A DNA stretch of 64,000 nt from positions 75,828,001 to 75,892,000 of the forward strand of contig CM077597.1 in the NCBI GenBank assembly GCA_039654915.1. Reading direction: 5' to 3'. The stretch comes from Aquilaria yunnanensis. Lineage: Eukaryota > Streptophyta > Magnoliopsida > Malvales > Thymelaeaceae. The translations under genes and the position numbers were made by a program. This document shows positions 33,201-44,194 of the stretch, in pieces (within the stretch, counting starts at the first letter, position 1; each line of letters starts with the position of its first letter). The notes beneath the pieces are model-generated. The model did not search any database, had not been told where the DNA came from, and was given only the letters and a program-made list of their open reading frames with translations.

Positions 33201-36199
33201 ACCTAAAAATTTGATTTGGATTTTGAGGGCTTATGTTGAAACAACACTTTCAAGTTGTCCTGTATTCCCAGCTCAACTGGCAACGCAATGAGACACCTTG
33301 GGTAGAAGACCCGGGTTTGAGTGGTGCTGCATTCCAAAATCCCCAAGTTTGAGTGGCGCTGAACTAATTCTTTTTCTGAGTGTGAAGAGCTTAGACACAA
33401 GATTCCCAGTTTGATTCAGAACCATGGGTGTGAAAATATTTAAAAGAGATCCCGGCTTTAGCATTCAACAATATCGCGTAGGGATTAATATTTAACTGCA
33501 TGATGGACGTTTTAATGTCTTTTTCTTTGTTTTTAAAGTACTCTTCTTTACTTTATTTATTTAACCTTTTGTGCCCTTTCTTTTTAGCCTTTTCAGTTGC
33601 CTTGGCATCTCTTTTTGTCTTCCGAAAAACAAAAAAGAAAAGCAAAACTTTCTTTCCCTTGTGAATTTTCTTGCCGTTTTCATGTCTATTTCGGCTTTCC
33701 AGATAAATCTTCTTGGAGAATCTTGAAAACCTTTCATACAAGAAAGCAGTATTATCTCCAGCCCCTTTTAACTAGTAGCCCATATAACGACCTAATGTTA
33801 GTTCGGGTGTTTGAATCCTGGTATTCCTATTATCCTGTATAGTGCTCTAATGTTAGTGCGGGTGTTTTCTAAGTCCTGAAAATGTTGGTATTTTCTGTTT
33901 CTTTATGTATAAGTATCTCTTAACCTTTATACGTTGTATAGATTGTATCTCTTAACCTTTATACATTGTATAGATTCTTCTAATTATAAAAAAAAAAAAA
34001 AGTATTAACTACTTACAAAATGCTAGAAAAGATAAAGAGTTTTGTTTCTAAATCTTTTTCATTTAACCAATATTGCAGCAAGTAATTGTTGATAAAATCA
34101 GACTTGACATAATAACAATTTGAATATGGGTTTAGTGCATGTAACATGATCCTAGCTCGTTTGCTCTTCCTTACAAGGATCCAGCTTGTCCCCTTAATTT
34201 CTCCTTTCCTTAATTGTGATGGGAAGCAATTAAGAGTGCTTAAATTATGGGTTAAAAGTGAAGAAAGAAAATGCCAAAAAGGATCTCAAAAGTTATAAAT
34301 GCTCCGCGTCCTAGGGGCTTTTATTTTTCAATCTTCTCTTGAAAAAAAAAATTAAATTTGCCGTGTGACAGTTTCATATTATCTACCATTCCTAACTAAC
34401 AAAATAGTTTTTGAAATTGTTCATGGGCAGGTGGAACATTCCTCGGATATTGTTTGCTTTGAATTGCAGTTGTGCTTAATCATAACCTGTATGCCACCAA
34501 AACTTTAATTATGGATGTTGATGGCTCATAATTGCAGCCATTAATTGTTTAATTTTTCATTTGATTTGTTATGTAAATTATTAGATTAATTAGTATTTCA
34601 GCGCATTTCAGCAATTAGAAAAAAAAAAAAAGAAATTCTTAGTTGTGACAGAATTTTCGGTGTGCAATTAAAAACAATGACCTTGGGTAGTCCTGAAACA
34701 AGTAGCTTTTTTTTTCTTTTCTAATGCAAAAGAATCAGTACATGCCTACATGGACCTCTGAGTTTAGAGAGATTGGATTGCCACATAAGGATTCTTCATA
34801 ACATAAACCACTAATTTGGCAAGACTTGAATGGCTTGTTTTGTAATCCTTCTCCACCACCTCGTCTATTGTATGTGCCACGTACGTTCATGGCGGAGGAA
34901 GGATTTTTTTTTTTTTTTCTTTTGATGTTTCAAAAGCCTTTCTGAGACTTTGTAACGGAAGCGAGTCACTTTCGTTATTTCTCAAAACTTGAAAGACGTC
35001 AAATCACATTTGTTATGCTTTATTTTTTTTTGGGGTTATTCAAAGCCGGGCCTCGGCCAGGTAGTGTTCCCGCGGCCAACTGTAGCCCAGGAATTTTGGA
35101 TTTGGAAGGGGACCAGATTTCAGGTGTTGATAATGAAAGAAGTGTGTGAGGGGGATTGGCACAAACGTGAATAGGCATAACGGATGAAACAGATTCGTTT
35201 TTTTTGTTTTGGCAACACGAAGACAATCTAAGGAAGAATGATGTCAAGATGAAACAAAATATTGTTAGCAGTATAAATGTCACTTGGTTTGAGAGAAAGG
35301 ATTCGAGTTTTCGAGAATAAAGGATCATCTTTTCGATTTAGAACTTTGTGGGGCTAATTACACGCTTGGACCTAATCTTTAGTTATTGTTCTTTTTTAAA
35401 CTCTAACCTCCATTCTATTTATAGTGTATCCCTAACATCATTAATATGTTTCATTTTGACCATTTTTTGGATGAGAGTCATTATACTAGACGGAAAATAC
35501 CACATCAGCATGCCATTGTGTGGGAAAATAGCTAGTTTCAACCCTTAAAAACTTTTCTCTTTTCCGAGGAAACCTTGAAGGTTTTCCATCTAATAATCCA
35601 TCCATATTATCTTCACATCCACCACATTTGCGGTCCCTCTTGGCCACCACCATCTTGCCAATCCCAAATCCTCTGACCACTCCTATTTCAGCCATTCGCC
35701 ATCTCTTTCTCCGGCTATCACTGACTCACCATTCCTACTTCGCTATCCCTACCAAACTCATCATTCCCAGACCCTCATACCTTCTTATTCTCAGCCTCCT
35801 CACCACCTTCACCTCCACCATATGTAAGTGGTACATTGACATGAAAAATGTGCTAATTATCCCTAAAAGCCAAACTCCCACATCACTAGAAATGCTGCAA
35901 TTTCCATTGGGTATTTCACCCGCCACCCTTGGTTACATTCCCTTTCTCTTGGCTTTCATCGACGTGATTTAGGCCTAGAGGAATACGTCCAATTATTTGA
36001 CAAATTCCTTGCCTATAATGATTAGAAGAAAAACAATAGAAAAAAATTGATTTACGTGCACAAATGCCCATAGCTTTCAGACATTTCTTTATCTTCTACA
36101 TGCCTAGATCATGACAAAAAAATTAGATAAAACGTTGATATCAACTAGCTATAGTAATCTCTATGGCCTTAGAGGTGGAAATTTGCTTCATTCTTGGCC
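30288..36199. other. Lower-copy DNA with no supported gene
   Basis: This continues the sequence interrupted by the copia element. A possible small exon lies at about 30313-30398 (acceptor TATGTTCCAG, donor CACAG|GTAAAT), but its phase does not fit the upstream candidates. An open frame at 32209-32397 (VRLLVQLPVWENG) is unassigned. A/GA-rich runs lie near 31620 and 33988. A short tandem duplication (ACCTTTATACRTTGTATAGATT) is at 33924-33975. The stretch 35345-35970 looks repetitive but could not be classified. Confidence 0.35.
33265..33480 (+). repeat. Possible tRNA-derived SINE fragment
   Basis: GCTCAACTGGCAACGC (33271) resembles a pol III A box, and GACCCGGGTTTGAGTGG (33309) resembles a B box about 40 bases on, the spacing found in tRNA-derived plant SINEs. 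No target duplication or 3' tail was identified, so this is tentative. Confidence 0.3.
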
Positions 36200-37242
36200 A
36201 ACCAAAAAAAACCAACAAGCAAACACAATTTTTGGAAGAATTTGAACATTATCTTTATCTAAGGTCATGAATTTTTTTACATATTGCAAGCAACCAACCA
36301 GCAGATAGAGGCTTTATTAACAAGATAATCTAGGCAAGTAAACCAAATAGTTTTGGTTGAGGCACATAGAGAATTGCATGTTTATGGGTTCCAATTAAAG
36401 CACAAAAGTTGCAATATGGATCTTGTTTCTTCATCCTTTTGTTCAAATTGCAATTGACAACAACTTTATTTTGGCATAGCCTCCACAACAAATTCTTCAT
36501 TTTAGCAGCACTTCAGTTTCCACAAGTGTTTCCAGACATAAGGATCAATATAATAAGATGAAGAAGCATTGGAACTTTCAGAAGGGACTTTATTAACAAA
36601 GTATGTAGATTTTACCATTAGCTCTCCATCATCTTCAAAGGGCCAAATGAATTTATGATGACCATTGGAACTATTAAGAAGAATCTATAAAATGTCAAGT
36701 TGCTCCTGTTTTGTTAGCAAATGCTAGATATTTTGAAGATCTCCCTTAACTTTCTTGGTATCATGATCTATTTAACTAGTCTCATGTCTTCTAGAACAAT
36801 CACACTAGGTTGCAATCTATCACTTTTTACTTGTAGTATCCAAAGGTCTTGCTACACTTTAACCTTTCTCTACTTCTAATTTGCCAAAGGCCTTATCCTT
36901 GAAATTATCTCTTTCATATAAGATACTAAGCCACCACTATGATGCCTCTATACCTTTTTTGGCATGCAAAAAATTTTGATGGAGAAAGTTCAAAACCAAT
37001 AAAATTTTAGCCCATAAAACTTCAGGATTTTTTATTAAGTGCCAACCTAGTTTAGCTAGAAGTGCATGGTTAAAAGTCTTTAGATCCTTAAAGCCAAACC
37101 TACTTTTTTGCTTTAGTATTATTAAAGTCTTATAATTTTCCCAGTGAATCTTATTGTTGTTCTCTAAAACCCCCCCCCCCCCAAGAAGTTAGCAACAAGA
37201 GAAATTTTTCTTCTTGCACCATCCTTTTATAAATTTGAAGCT
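36200..37242 (-). pseudogene. LINE (L1-type) ORF2 C-terminal fragment, left part
   Basis: Read on the minus strand, broken frames give WCKKKNF, then FNHALLAKLGW-like and KNPEVLWAKI-like motifs, and farther left a LWKLK-type start of the zinc-binding RVT domain. This is the usual order after the reverse transcriptase in plant L1 elements. Many stops and shifts are present. The fragment ends at the copia LTR at 37243; the upstream part of the same LINE resumes at 51881. Confidence 0.7.
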
Positions 37243-37400
37243 TAAAAGTATTTATTTATGAGGAGTCAAACTCAACAACTTCATAACTCTCAAATGTTTG
37301 TAGTGTAAAATTGATAAGTATAATAGTACACAAGATAATTGAATTAGGGAAAGTAATATATACAAAGGGATTACAACAAACTTAATCTTATCTTTATTAT
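37243..37400 (-). repeat. 3' LTR of the degenerate copia element
   Basis: About 158 bp aligned by eye to the 5' LTR at 51720-51880, with roughly three quarters of positions shared. The exact terminal bases are uncertain. Confidence 0.7.
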
Positions 37401-37449
37401 GCCTCCGCAAAGAACCAGTCCTATCAATGATGCCAATCTTGGTCTGTAG

Positions 37450-38590
37450 CACTTGGAATCTCAGTTAGGAAGTGGATTTGTTATAAGATTTGCAAGTTAC
37501 CTCTAGGTAGGAACATATTGAACATGAAGTAAATTGAAAGCAACTCATTCCCATATAAAGGCGATAGTCAATGGCCAAGCACTTCATTCGAGAACGAATG
37601 ACTGGATTCATGTACACGTAGGTTGCACCAATATTATCATAGTGAAGGTGTAGTAGATGAATGTAAGTCAAGATGGAGCAAAGAACCAACCACTCAATTT
37701 CACAAGCTGCCAACAGGATAACTAGATATTCAACTTCTAAAATATCGAGTAACAATGTCTTGCTACTTAGAATTCCAAGAGATTGGTGTATTATAAAGAA
37801 AAGTGAGATGTGTAGAGGCAGAGTGCCTACTATTAGGGTCCCTAGCACATTCCAAGTCTAAGAAGACAAAAAGGTCTAGAGTGAAGTCTTTCCAAAGTAT
37901 AATGCTATGAAAAGGTATGGACTTGAGGTAACATAGTAGTATTTTTAAGGCTATCCAATGTAGAGTAGTAGGCTAATGCATATATTGAGAAATTTATACT
38001 AAAAAGACCACATTTGGGCATGTAAAGAAGATATAGTGAAGGGTAGTGACCAATTGCCGAAAATCATGAACATCAATAGACTCGTAGCATTATCCTTATG
38101 TAGGGTTAGAGAAGAAGACAACTATGTAGCTAGCTTCTTTGACCCAGTCATTTTAGCACTTTTAAGTATGTTGACAATATATTTATTTTAAGAAAAGAAA
38201 TGACCAACTTTAGCCTTTTCCACTTTAATACCTAGAAAATAGTTAAGTGACCCAAGGTCCTTGATGGAAAAAAGTGAGGACAAGGCGGAGATGGATGAAG
38301 AGTGAAAATAAGTACAATATTAGCCATGTTGATGAACAAAAAAAGAAGCATTAGTTGGCGACTTGACAAATCCAAGATGGAGAATAAGGATGTAAAAAAT
38401 GTATACCAGGCTCAAGGGGACTTCTTAAGACTGTAAATAAGATTCTTAAGTTGAAAAAATATTGAGGAAATTCCATGTGAAGAATACCCGATGGCTGCTG
38501 AATAAAAAGTTCATCATCTAGATCACCTTGTAAAAAGGCATCATTAACATCAAGCTAGTGGGCTTGATAGCTTCAGGAAATGGATAAATG
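37450..38590 (-). pseudogene. Copia reverse transcriptase and RNase H (degenerate)
   Basis: Near 38580-38480 the minus strand gives LDVNDAFLQGDLDDELFIQQ, the conserved copia reverse-transcriptase segment. At 37848-37465 a 127-codon frame has CEIEWLV, HYDNIGATYVYMNP and RMKCLAIDYR, the RNase H-end motifs. Frameshifts and stops lie between. The N-terminal part of the polyprotein lies beyond the gypsy insertion at 49503-51700. Confidence 0.82.
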
Positions 38591-39168
38591 GTTTTGTGAA
38601 GAATATGTTTAAGTTTAAAAATGTTATTCTAAGAGTGTGTTTTTATTGGGTGTGTGATAGCTCTCATGGTCAACGACTTGGCTTGATTAGGTAAGAACAT
38701 TTAGTTTAAGTGTTTTTATTTAAATACTTCAATTTAGTTTTTATTTGAGAAAGAAAACCAAGTTAAGCAAAGTTGTATTAAGTTTCTAAGCGTGATTTGG
38801 CACCTAAGGGGTCATAACAGCAAAATGGTAATTTTGACTTGATTCAATGGCATCGATGTAATTTCAGTGAAATTGGGGTCATGTAAGTGTTTTGACTGAA
38901 TAAATTGAGATTTTAAGGTATTCTAGCCATTGGAACCAAAAGTGCAAGTTAAAAGGCTAAAAATGCACTAAGTGTTTAAATGGGCTATTTGTGCTTTAAG
39001 TGACTTTGGTGACTTATGGGCAAGGCTTGATGGAAAGAAAAACTTTCTACCGGACTAAAGAGGGATGCCTCCAATAGGAAAATAAGTTCCAAAGTGAAAA
39101 AAGGATAAATTTAAGTGCCAAAGTGGAGTGGAAGCAAAGAAATTGTGAGTGGGAGTAGTTGAGATATA

Positions 39169-39395
39169 CTCTTTTCGTCCCAAAACTTTTGTTCCATTTG
39201 ACTTTTTGTTGTATTTTGACTTGAATTTATTCATATTATTGTTTGTTAGAAAAAATATATATATTTAGAAACTACATGCCTTGATTTATCATTCATATAT
39301 ATATATTTTTCATTTATATATTAAAATGTTGAAAATAAAAAATCCTAAATTAATTGTTGAAAATAAATGGAGCAAACGTTTTGGGACGGATGGCG
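39169..39395. mobile_element. Stowaway-type MITE, second copy
   Basis: 227 bp, ends CTCTTTTCGTCCCAAAAC and, inverted, CGCCATCCGTCCCAAAAC, flanked by TA (39167-39168 and 39396-39397). The interior is clearly the same family as 25836-26067 (shared TTTTTGTTGTATTTTGACT, ATATATTTAGAAACTACAT and TTAAAATGTTGAAAATAAAA). Confidence 0.9.
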
Positions 39396-40815
39396 TATTT
39401 AGAAGTGAAGGGGCTATTCATCATCTCTATCACTTGCCATTTTTGTATCCCTCTCTTCTTAATAGTTTCCTACCTACCTTCAATCCTCACAAATCACTCA
39501 AATTTCCTACAAATTTAAAGGTCCCAAAGTAACCACAACAAGCCTCTAACTCATTTTGGTGCATTTGTGTGGTTCCAATACTAAGGTAAGATTTTACCCT
39601 TATAGTGAGTTGGTTATAAGCTTATTCAGAAGCTAGAAAATGGTCTTGATTTTAAGTACTTGGTGCCAAAAACATGTTGCTTTTAGGTGGGAACTCAAGA
39701 GGAGCTAAGGGAGCTCAAGTGTGCTTGTGTGCTTTAATGTTCATTCTTGCTTTGTTATTGAATTGAGGTAAGGGTTAAAGTTATTTTGGCTCAAATAATG
39801 CATTGAATTGAAGTATTTTATGTGGTAATAATATTAGAACAAGACCCATATGGATTAGTGTAGTGATAAGGTCATTAGATGCAAAATTTCACAACATATG
39901 CATAAGGGGCCATCTCCAATTTGTGCACTAGCACCATAGTGCTAGTGTGGCACTACAATGCCAAGAACACAAAAAATGGGTAGTGGGGTTTGGCCTATCA
40001 TGCCGCCCTAGGCACTACAATTCTATAAGCCCATTGGCCCCAAGCTAAGGCTACCTTAAGGACCTCTTAGTCCTTTTGTTTTCATCCCTAAAGTATCCTA
40101 AGTTTTTCCATGGATTTGGTTGAGTCAAAAACACATTCATAAGTCCATAATTATGCATTATTGAAGTGGTAACTAAGTGATGTTGTTAAGGTAGGGCAAG
40201 GTAGGCTGGCTAAGAAAGTTAAAGTGCTTAAGGTGTAAGAAGAGCATTAATTGGATTAAAGTGGGTTTCAGACTCTTTGTTGGCCCAAGTGGGAGGCCTT
40301 AGACCTTTTGGCAATAAAAACAAAACTTAAAAGGATCCCAACCAAACTTTGTAGTTTGGTAAATGCCACTAAAAATGTTAAGCCAAGCTTTTGGACCATG
40401 TAACATGGTTACCTTGCATAATAAGTTGAGGAAAAGACAACTAAGTTTTGATAGTAGGTGATGACTTACTATCGGACCCCTAAGGGAGATTTAAGAGAGA
40501 TAAAGATTCTGGGATAAATGGGTCAGTGTCTCAAGTACCTACACCATTTGAGCTCATGGAAAGTCTATGGCACCTTGGTGTAAGAAGTCCCTAGGATAGT
40601 GTATGTTATATATGATACATATATGCATTATATATTTATATTGGTTATTGTTTGTGTCGATTGTTGGTTCATTATTTTTTTGTTTGTATGTCATATTTGC
40701 ATTCTTTCTTGTAATCTTATTTACAGGTACCCTAAGGGACCCTTACTAAATACATTCATGTACTAACTCGCTCAAGTTTATTTGTGTAGGTTCTGACATC
40801 GGCCCTAGCTATTAA

Positions 40816-42229
40816 TGTTGTGCTCAAAAGCCAATAATGATATGATTGTATTTTGCACATTGAGTCATGATATTTTATTGGGGCATTATTCCAATAATTA
40901 TGTTTACTATTTTTTTTTGCGTAACATAATTAAGCATAATTATAACCCTAGAATAATATTATTCTTAAATGTCCCTGGTCGAGTATTATTGTGGAATGGG
41001 TTACAATAATAAATAAAGACCAGCATATGTGGAGTCTAATATGAGATATGTAGTCTATATATGGGTATAAGTTGGCGAACTTGTGTACTAGACTGACCCG
41101 CTATGAGAACGTTACATGGATCATTATATGAGTGTCATAAGTGATTCTCATAATGATCATGGTATATGTAATCCTTTGACCTGGGGTCATTAAGGTTCCC
41201 TACATGTGAGTCACATACTTTGACACTTCTCCTTGTTGCTCGTAATAGAGTGAACATGAAAGTGGTCATTGAGTACGTCACATATCATGCGGAAGGATTT
41301 GTATGATCAATATAAGATTTGTCCCTCCTATATAATGGGAGTGACATCTTTGGGCCCTTTTATTGAGGGAGACTGAGGTAATGCATGACCATACTCAGAT
41401 GAGTTGATATAGGATATTAATGTTATTAGTTTTAGCCCGTCTCTAGAAACCATAGATTAGGCTACAAAAGAGTAACACATTCCATGTCTTATGCTTAATC
41501 TTGATATCTTAGACAAAGGGATAATGACATATACGAATAATGATCATAGAAGCTTAGTCGAATCACTAACTATCTTGTCATTTGAGTAGCAATTATGTGT
41601 TGCTAGACACTACTTATTGTTTATGATCATAAATGTGATTTCTGATCATTGCCAATAAAATAAAAGCCTATAGGTTTGCACAGTTAGAGCCAATTGGATT
41701 ATTTGAGTGCATGGGCCAAATTGGTTGAATTTGGTTTTATGATAATTTTAGGTTAATTATTGGCCCAAAATTTGAGCCATTGTTGAGCTCAAAATTAGGC
41801 CTAATTAGATTAGGGTTATGAAACCTATTGGGCTTAGGAGTTTTGCTTCACATTATATATATATATATTATACAGTGTTAATTTCATGCAAGCCTTCCTG
41901 GGATGAATTTTAGAAAGGAATCTAAAAATCTCCAGCCGCACTCCCTTTTTGTGTTTTCTTGGAGGATGTAAACTAGCACTGCAAGCACAGGAGGAACACT
42001 TTTATCGAAGCCTAGAGTAGGCATGGTGATCCGAGTGATTTGTATGGATACCGTAGAAAGCTGGAATACGTTAACTGTTCAAGTTTTATGATTCAGCTCA
42101 ACAATTGGATTAAATATCTCAACCCACTACATACGAAAAATTTTGAACACTTGATTTATCCCGTTTCACTTGGATCCTGGGAGTGTTTTACTTAATTTTG
42201 CTACATTGTTTGGCTCTCGAAACCCTACA
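40816..42229 (+). mobile_element. 1.4 kb dispersed repeat, copy 2 (possible solo LTR)
   Basis: 1414 bp beginning TGTTGTGCTC and ending AAACCCTACA, homologous throughout to 15059-13655 inverted. The right LTR of the host gypsy has the empty site (near 48862-48872, GACACTAGGTCGAACAACTAGG), showing that this is a discrete insertion made after the gypsy element. An AT-alternating TATA run lies at about 41852-41870. TG...CA ends and a TATA region suggest a solo LTR. No clean target duplication is seen, so the class is open. Confidence 0.65.
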
Positions 42230-42859
42230 CTAACAACTAGGTGCATAGTTGTGGGCTAAGTTTTTCTCTGTTTTAGGTATTTATTTAATTTAATCCATCA
42301 AGATTCTAAGGTTGCTTGGGTGTTAAGTCTGTATTAACTAAGTGTTTATGCCTTGACAGTTTAGAAGCTAAGGTTGCACAGGGAAAAGTAAGGTTTGGGC
42401 TTGGAGCTTAATAGCTCAAAAGTGGGAGCTCAAGTGAATGATCTTAGTAGTATTTTTCCTTAATACATGTGGTACCCTTTGTTCTAAGATAATGCCTCTA
42501 TTAGGATGCATTGTGGTATATAGCACTTGTGTGACTTTTGGGTGCATGCTAAGAGTCTACAAGTCTGCACAAACTTAAAGTATAAGTGACTGGTATTTTG
42601 TTGTCATGGTTCATTTTAAATATGTTTTTAATGAAATGTTGGAGTGATATTTTCCTTATTTGTTTCATTTATTCGAGTTGCATTGCCAGGACAAACACAT
42701 GCATATGTTCTTATAGGGTAGGCTAAGTAACTAGTTACACATAAGCTATTTTATTTTATCGACAAGTGATAGTTAGCTAATTGTAACTAAATGGGATCAC
42801 AGTCTTTAAAAGCCTAGAATTTAGTTAATTTAGGGCGTGGGGACCCTGTTTTGCCAAAG

Positions 42860-42873
42860 TTTGGTATCAGAGT
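42860..42873 (+). promoter_or_regulatory. Primer-binding site of the gypsy element
   Basis: TTTGGTATCAGAG, matching the standard TGGTATCAGAGC-type site complementary to the 3' end of initiator methionine tRNA, lies a few bases after the left LTR. Confidence 0.85.
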
Positions 42874-42995
42874 AAGTAAATGGTCCTATTAGAGGCAATA
42901 AGTGAACAATGATTTAACTGTTCCTTGTGTTAAGTATAGTTAATACTCCTTATAAATTGCCTAGGTGTTGTCTTGCGAATTTGGTTGTAGGCATC

Positions 42996-44190
42996 ATGGT
43001 TAATGCTTGGCCAGGTGCTAATACTTAGGCTCATGTTCTTGAAGAGGAAACTAGTGGCCTTAGTGGGGGAGTTTGGGAGAGATGAGGGCATTGTTGCATA
43101 CACTTAACAACTTCATAGACATGGACTGAATGTTGCAGGGCATAGCTATCTAGCTAAGGAACATGCTCAACCTTCGAATAAAGGGGAGACATTAGAGGAT
43201 CCTAATGGTGTAAGGATCAAAGTGCACCAAGGCCTACCAATGCATCACAGTCAATGGAGAAATCCCACCCCAATGGCAAGTGTAAGGTTAAGAGCAAGTG
43301 CATTAATGTGTTCAATAGGATTATGTGGATAATAAAGAGAAAGATGAAGAGGATATCCAACCCCATAGGAGAATGAAGAGACTCATTATTTCAGACCATA
43401 TGGAGATTCTCTTAGTATGCCAAAACCTTAAGACTACTAAGTTTAATGGCCTAGGTGACACCGATGCAGCCGATGGTTATATCAAATAAATGACATATTT
43501 AGGAAGATGAAATTGGATGATAAAGCTAGGGTGGACCTAGTGCCTATCTTCTTGGAAGGCAAGGCATCTTTATGGTGGAAGGAAGTCATAGAAAGGCCCA
43601 AATCTTATAGTGAGGGTTGATCTAGGCATAAGCCTAAGGAGCTTGTTGAATTAATAATGAAGCCACCCAGGACCAAAAGGGGATTGAGTTTGATGAGTTG
43701 GTCCAAGGATACATGACGGTTCATGAATATGAGAGGAAGTTTAGTTCTCTTTTCCAGTATGCACCTCATATGGCCCAGAAGATGAACTTAAGGCAAAGAA
43801 ATTTGTTTGTGGACTAAAGGTGTAATTGAGGTGTTTCCTAGTGGTTGTTGGGATCCAGACATACCATGAGGCCGTGCAAAAAAGCTCCGGATTTAGAAAA
43901 TGTGTTGATGGATGTTAGGTCCAAGGAAAATGCCTAAGAGCCTAAAGTCCTAATGCATGCTAGATTGTCATGAAAAAGGCCTAATTTAGGAGAAGACAAG
44001 GGTCCTTTAAAGAAAGGTAAAAAAAGTGAAAAAGCCGATGCTTAAGGTACCATAAGTATCATGGCAACAAACATTGCACCTTTGGGGAAAACTTGTGTAA
44101 TTATTATCGTTAGCCTAACATTGGGCTAAGGAGTGCCCAAAGATTAGGCAATAGAAAAGCGATTGAATGTCAACACTTGAAATGGATGAC
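42996..44190 (+). pseudogene. Gypsy gag (degenerate)
   Basis: From the ATG near 42996 the frames are broken, but gag landmarks remain: a segment around 43440-43600 reads as LKFNGLGD-like, KLDDKARVDLVP and EGKASLWWKE, matching the capsid domain of Tekay/Del-like gag. Near 44040-44110 a degenerate Cys/His stretch (CTFGENLCNYY) marks the zinc knuckle region. The next recognisable sequence is already the N-terminus of the reverse transcriptase (about 44195), so the protease has been lost. Confidence 0.7.
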
Positions 44191-44194
44191 TTGA

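Larger units (their letters stand above)
38653..42858 (+). repeat. 5' LTR of the gypsy element, with two insertions
   Basis: About 4.2 kb against 2.5 kb for the right LTR. The difference is largely explained by a 227-bp MITE (39169-39395) and a 1.4 kb repeat (40816-42229). Outside these, the two LTRs align throughout, for example GCTCTCATGGTCAACGACTTGG with GCTCTCTTAATCAATGACTT. Confidence 0.88.

Noticed and set aside
35735..35972. Overlapping open frames with Thr/Ser/Pro-rich or membrane-like translations
   Set aside because: Found on both strands with no conserved motif; surrounding sequence appears repetitive.
37171..37190. Poly-C run as a possible biological signal
   Set aside because: A short homopolymer in decayed LINE sequence; could be slippage or an assembly artefact.
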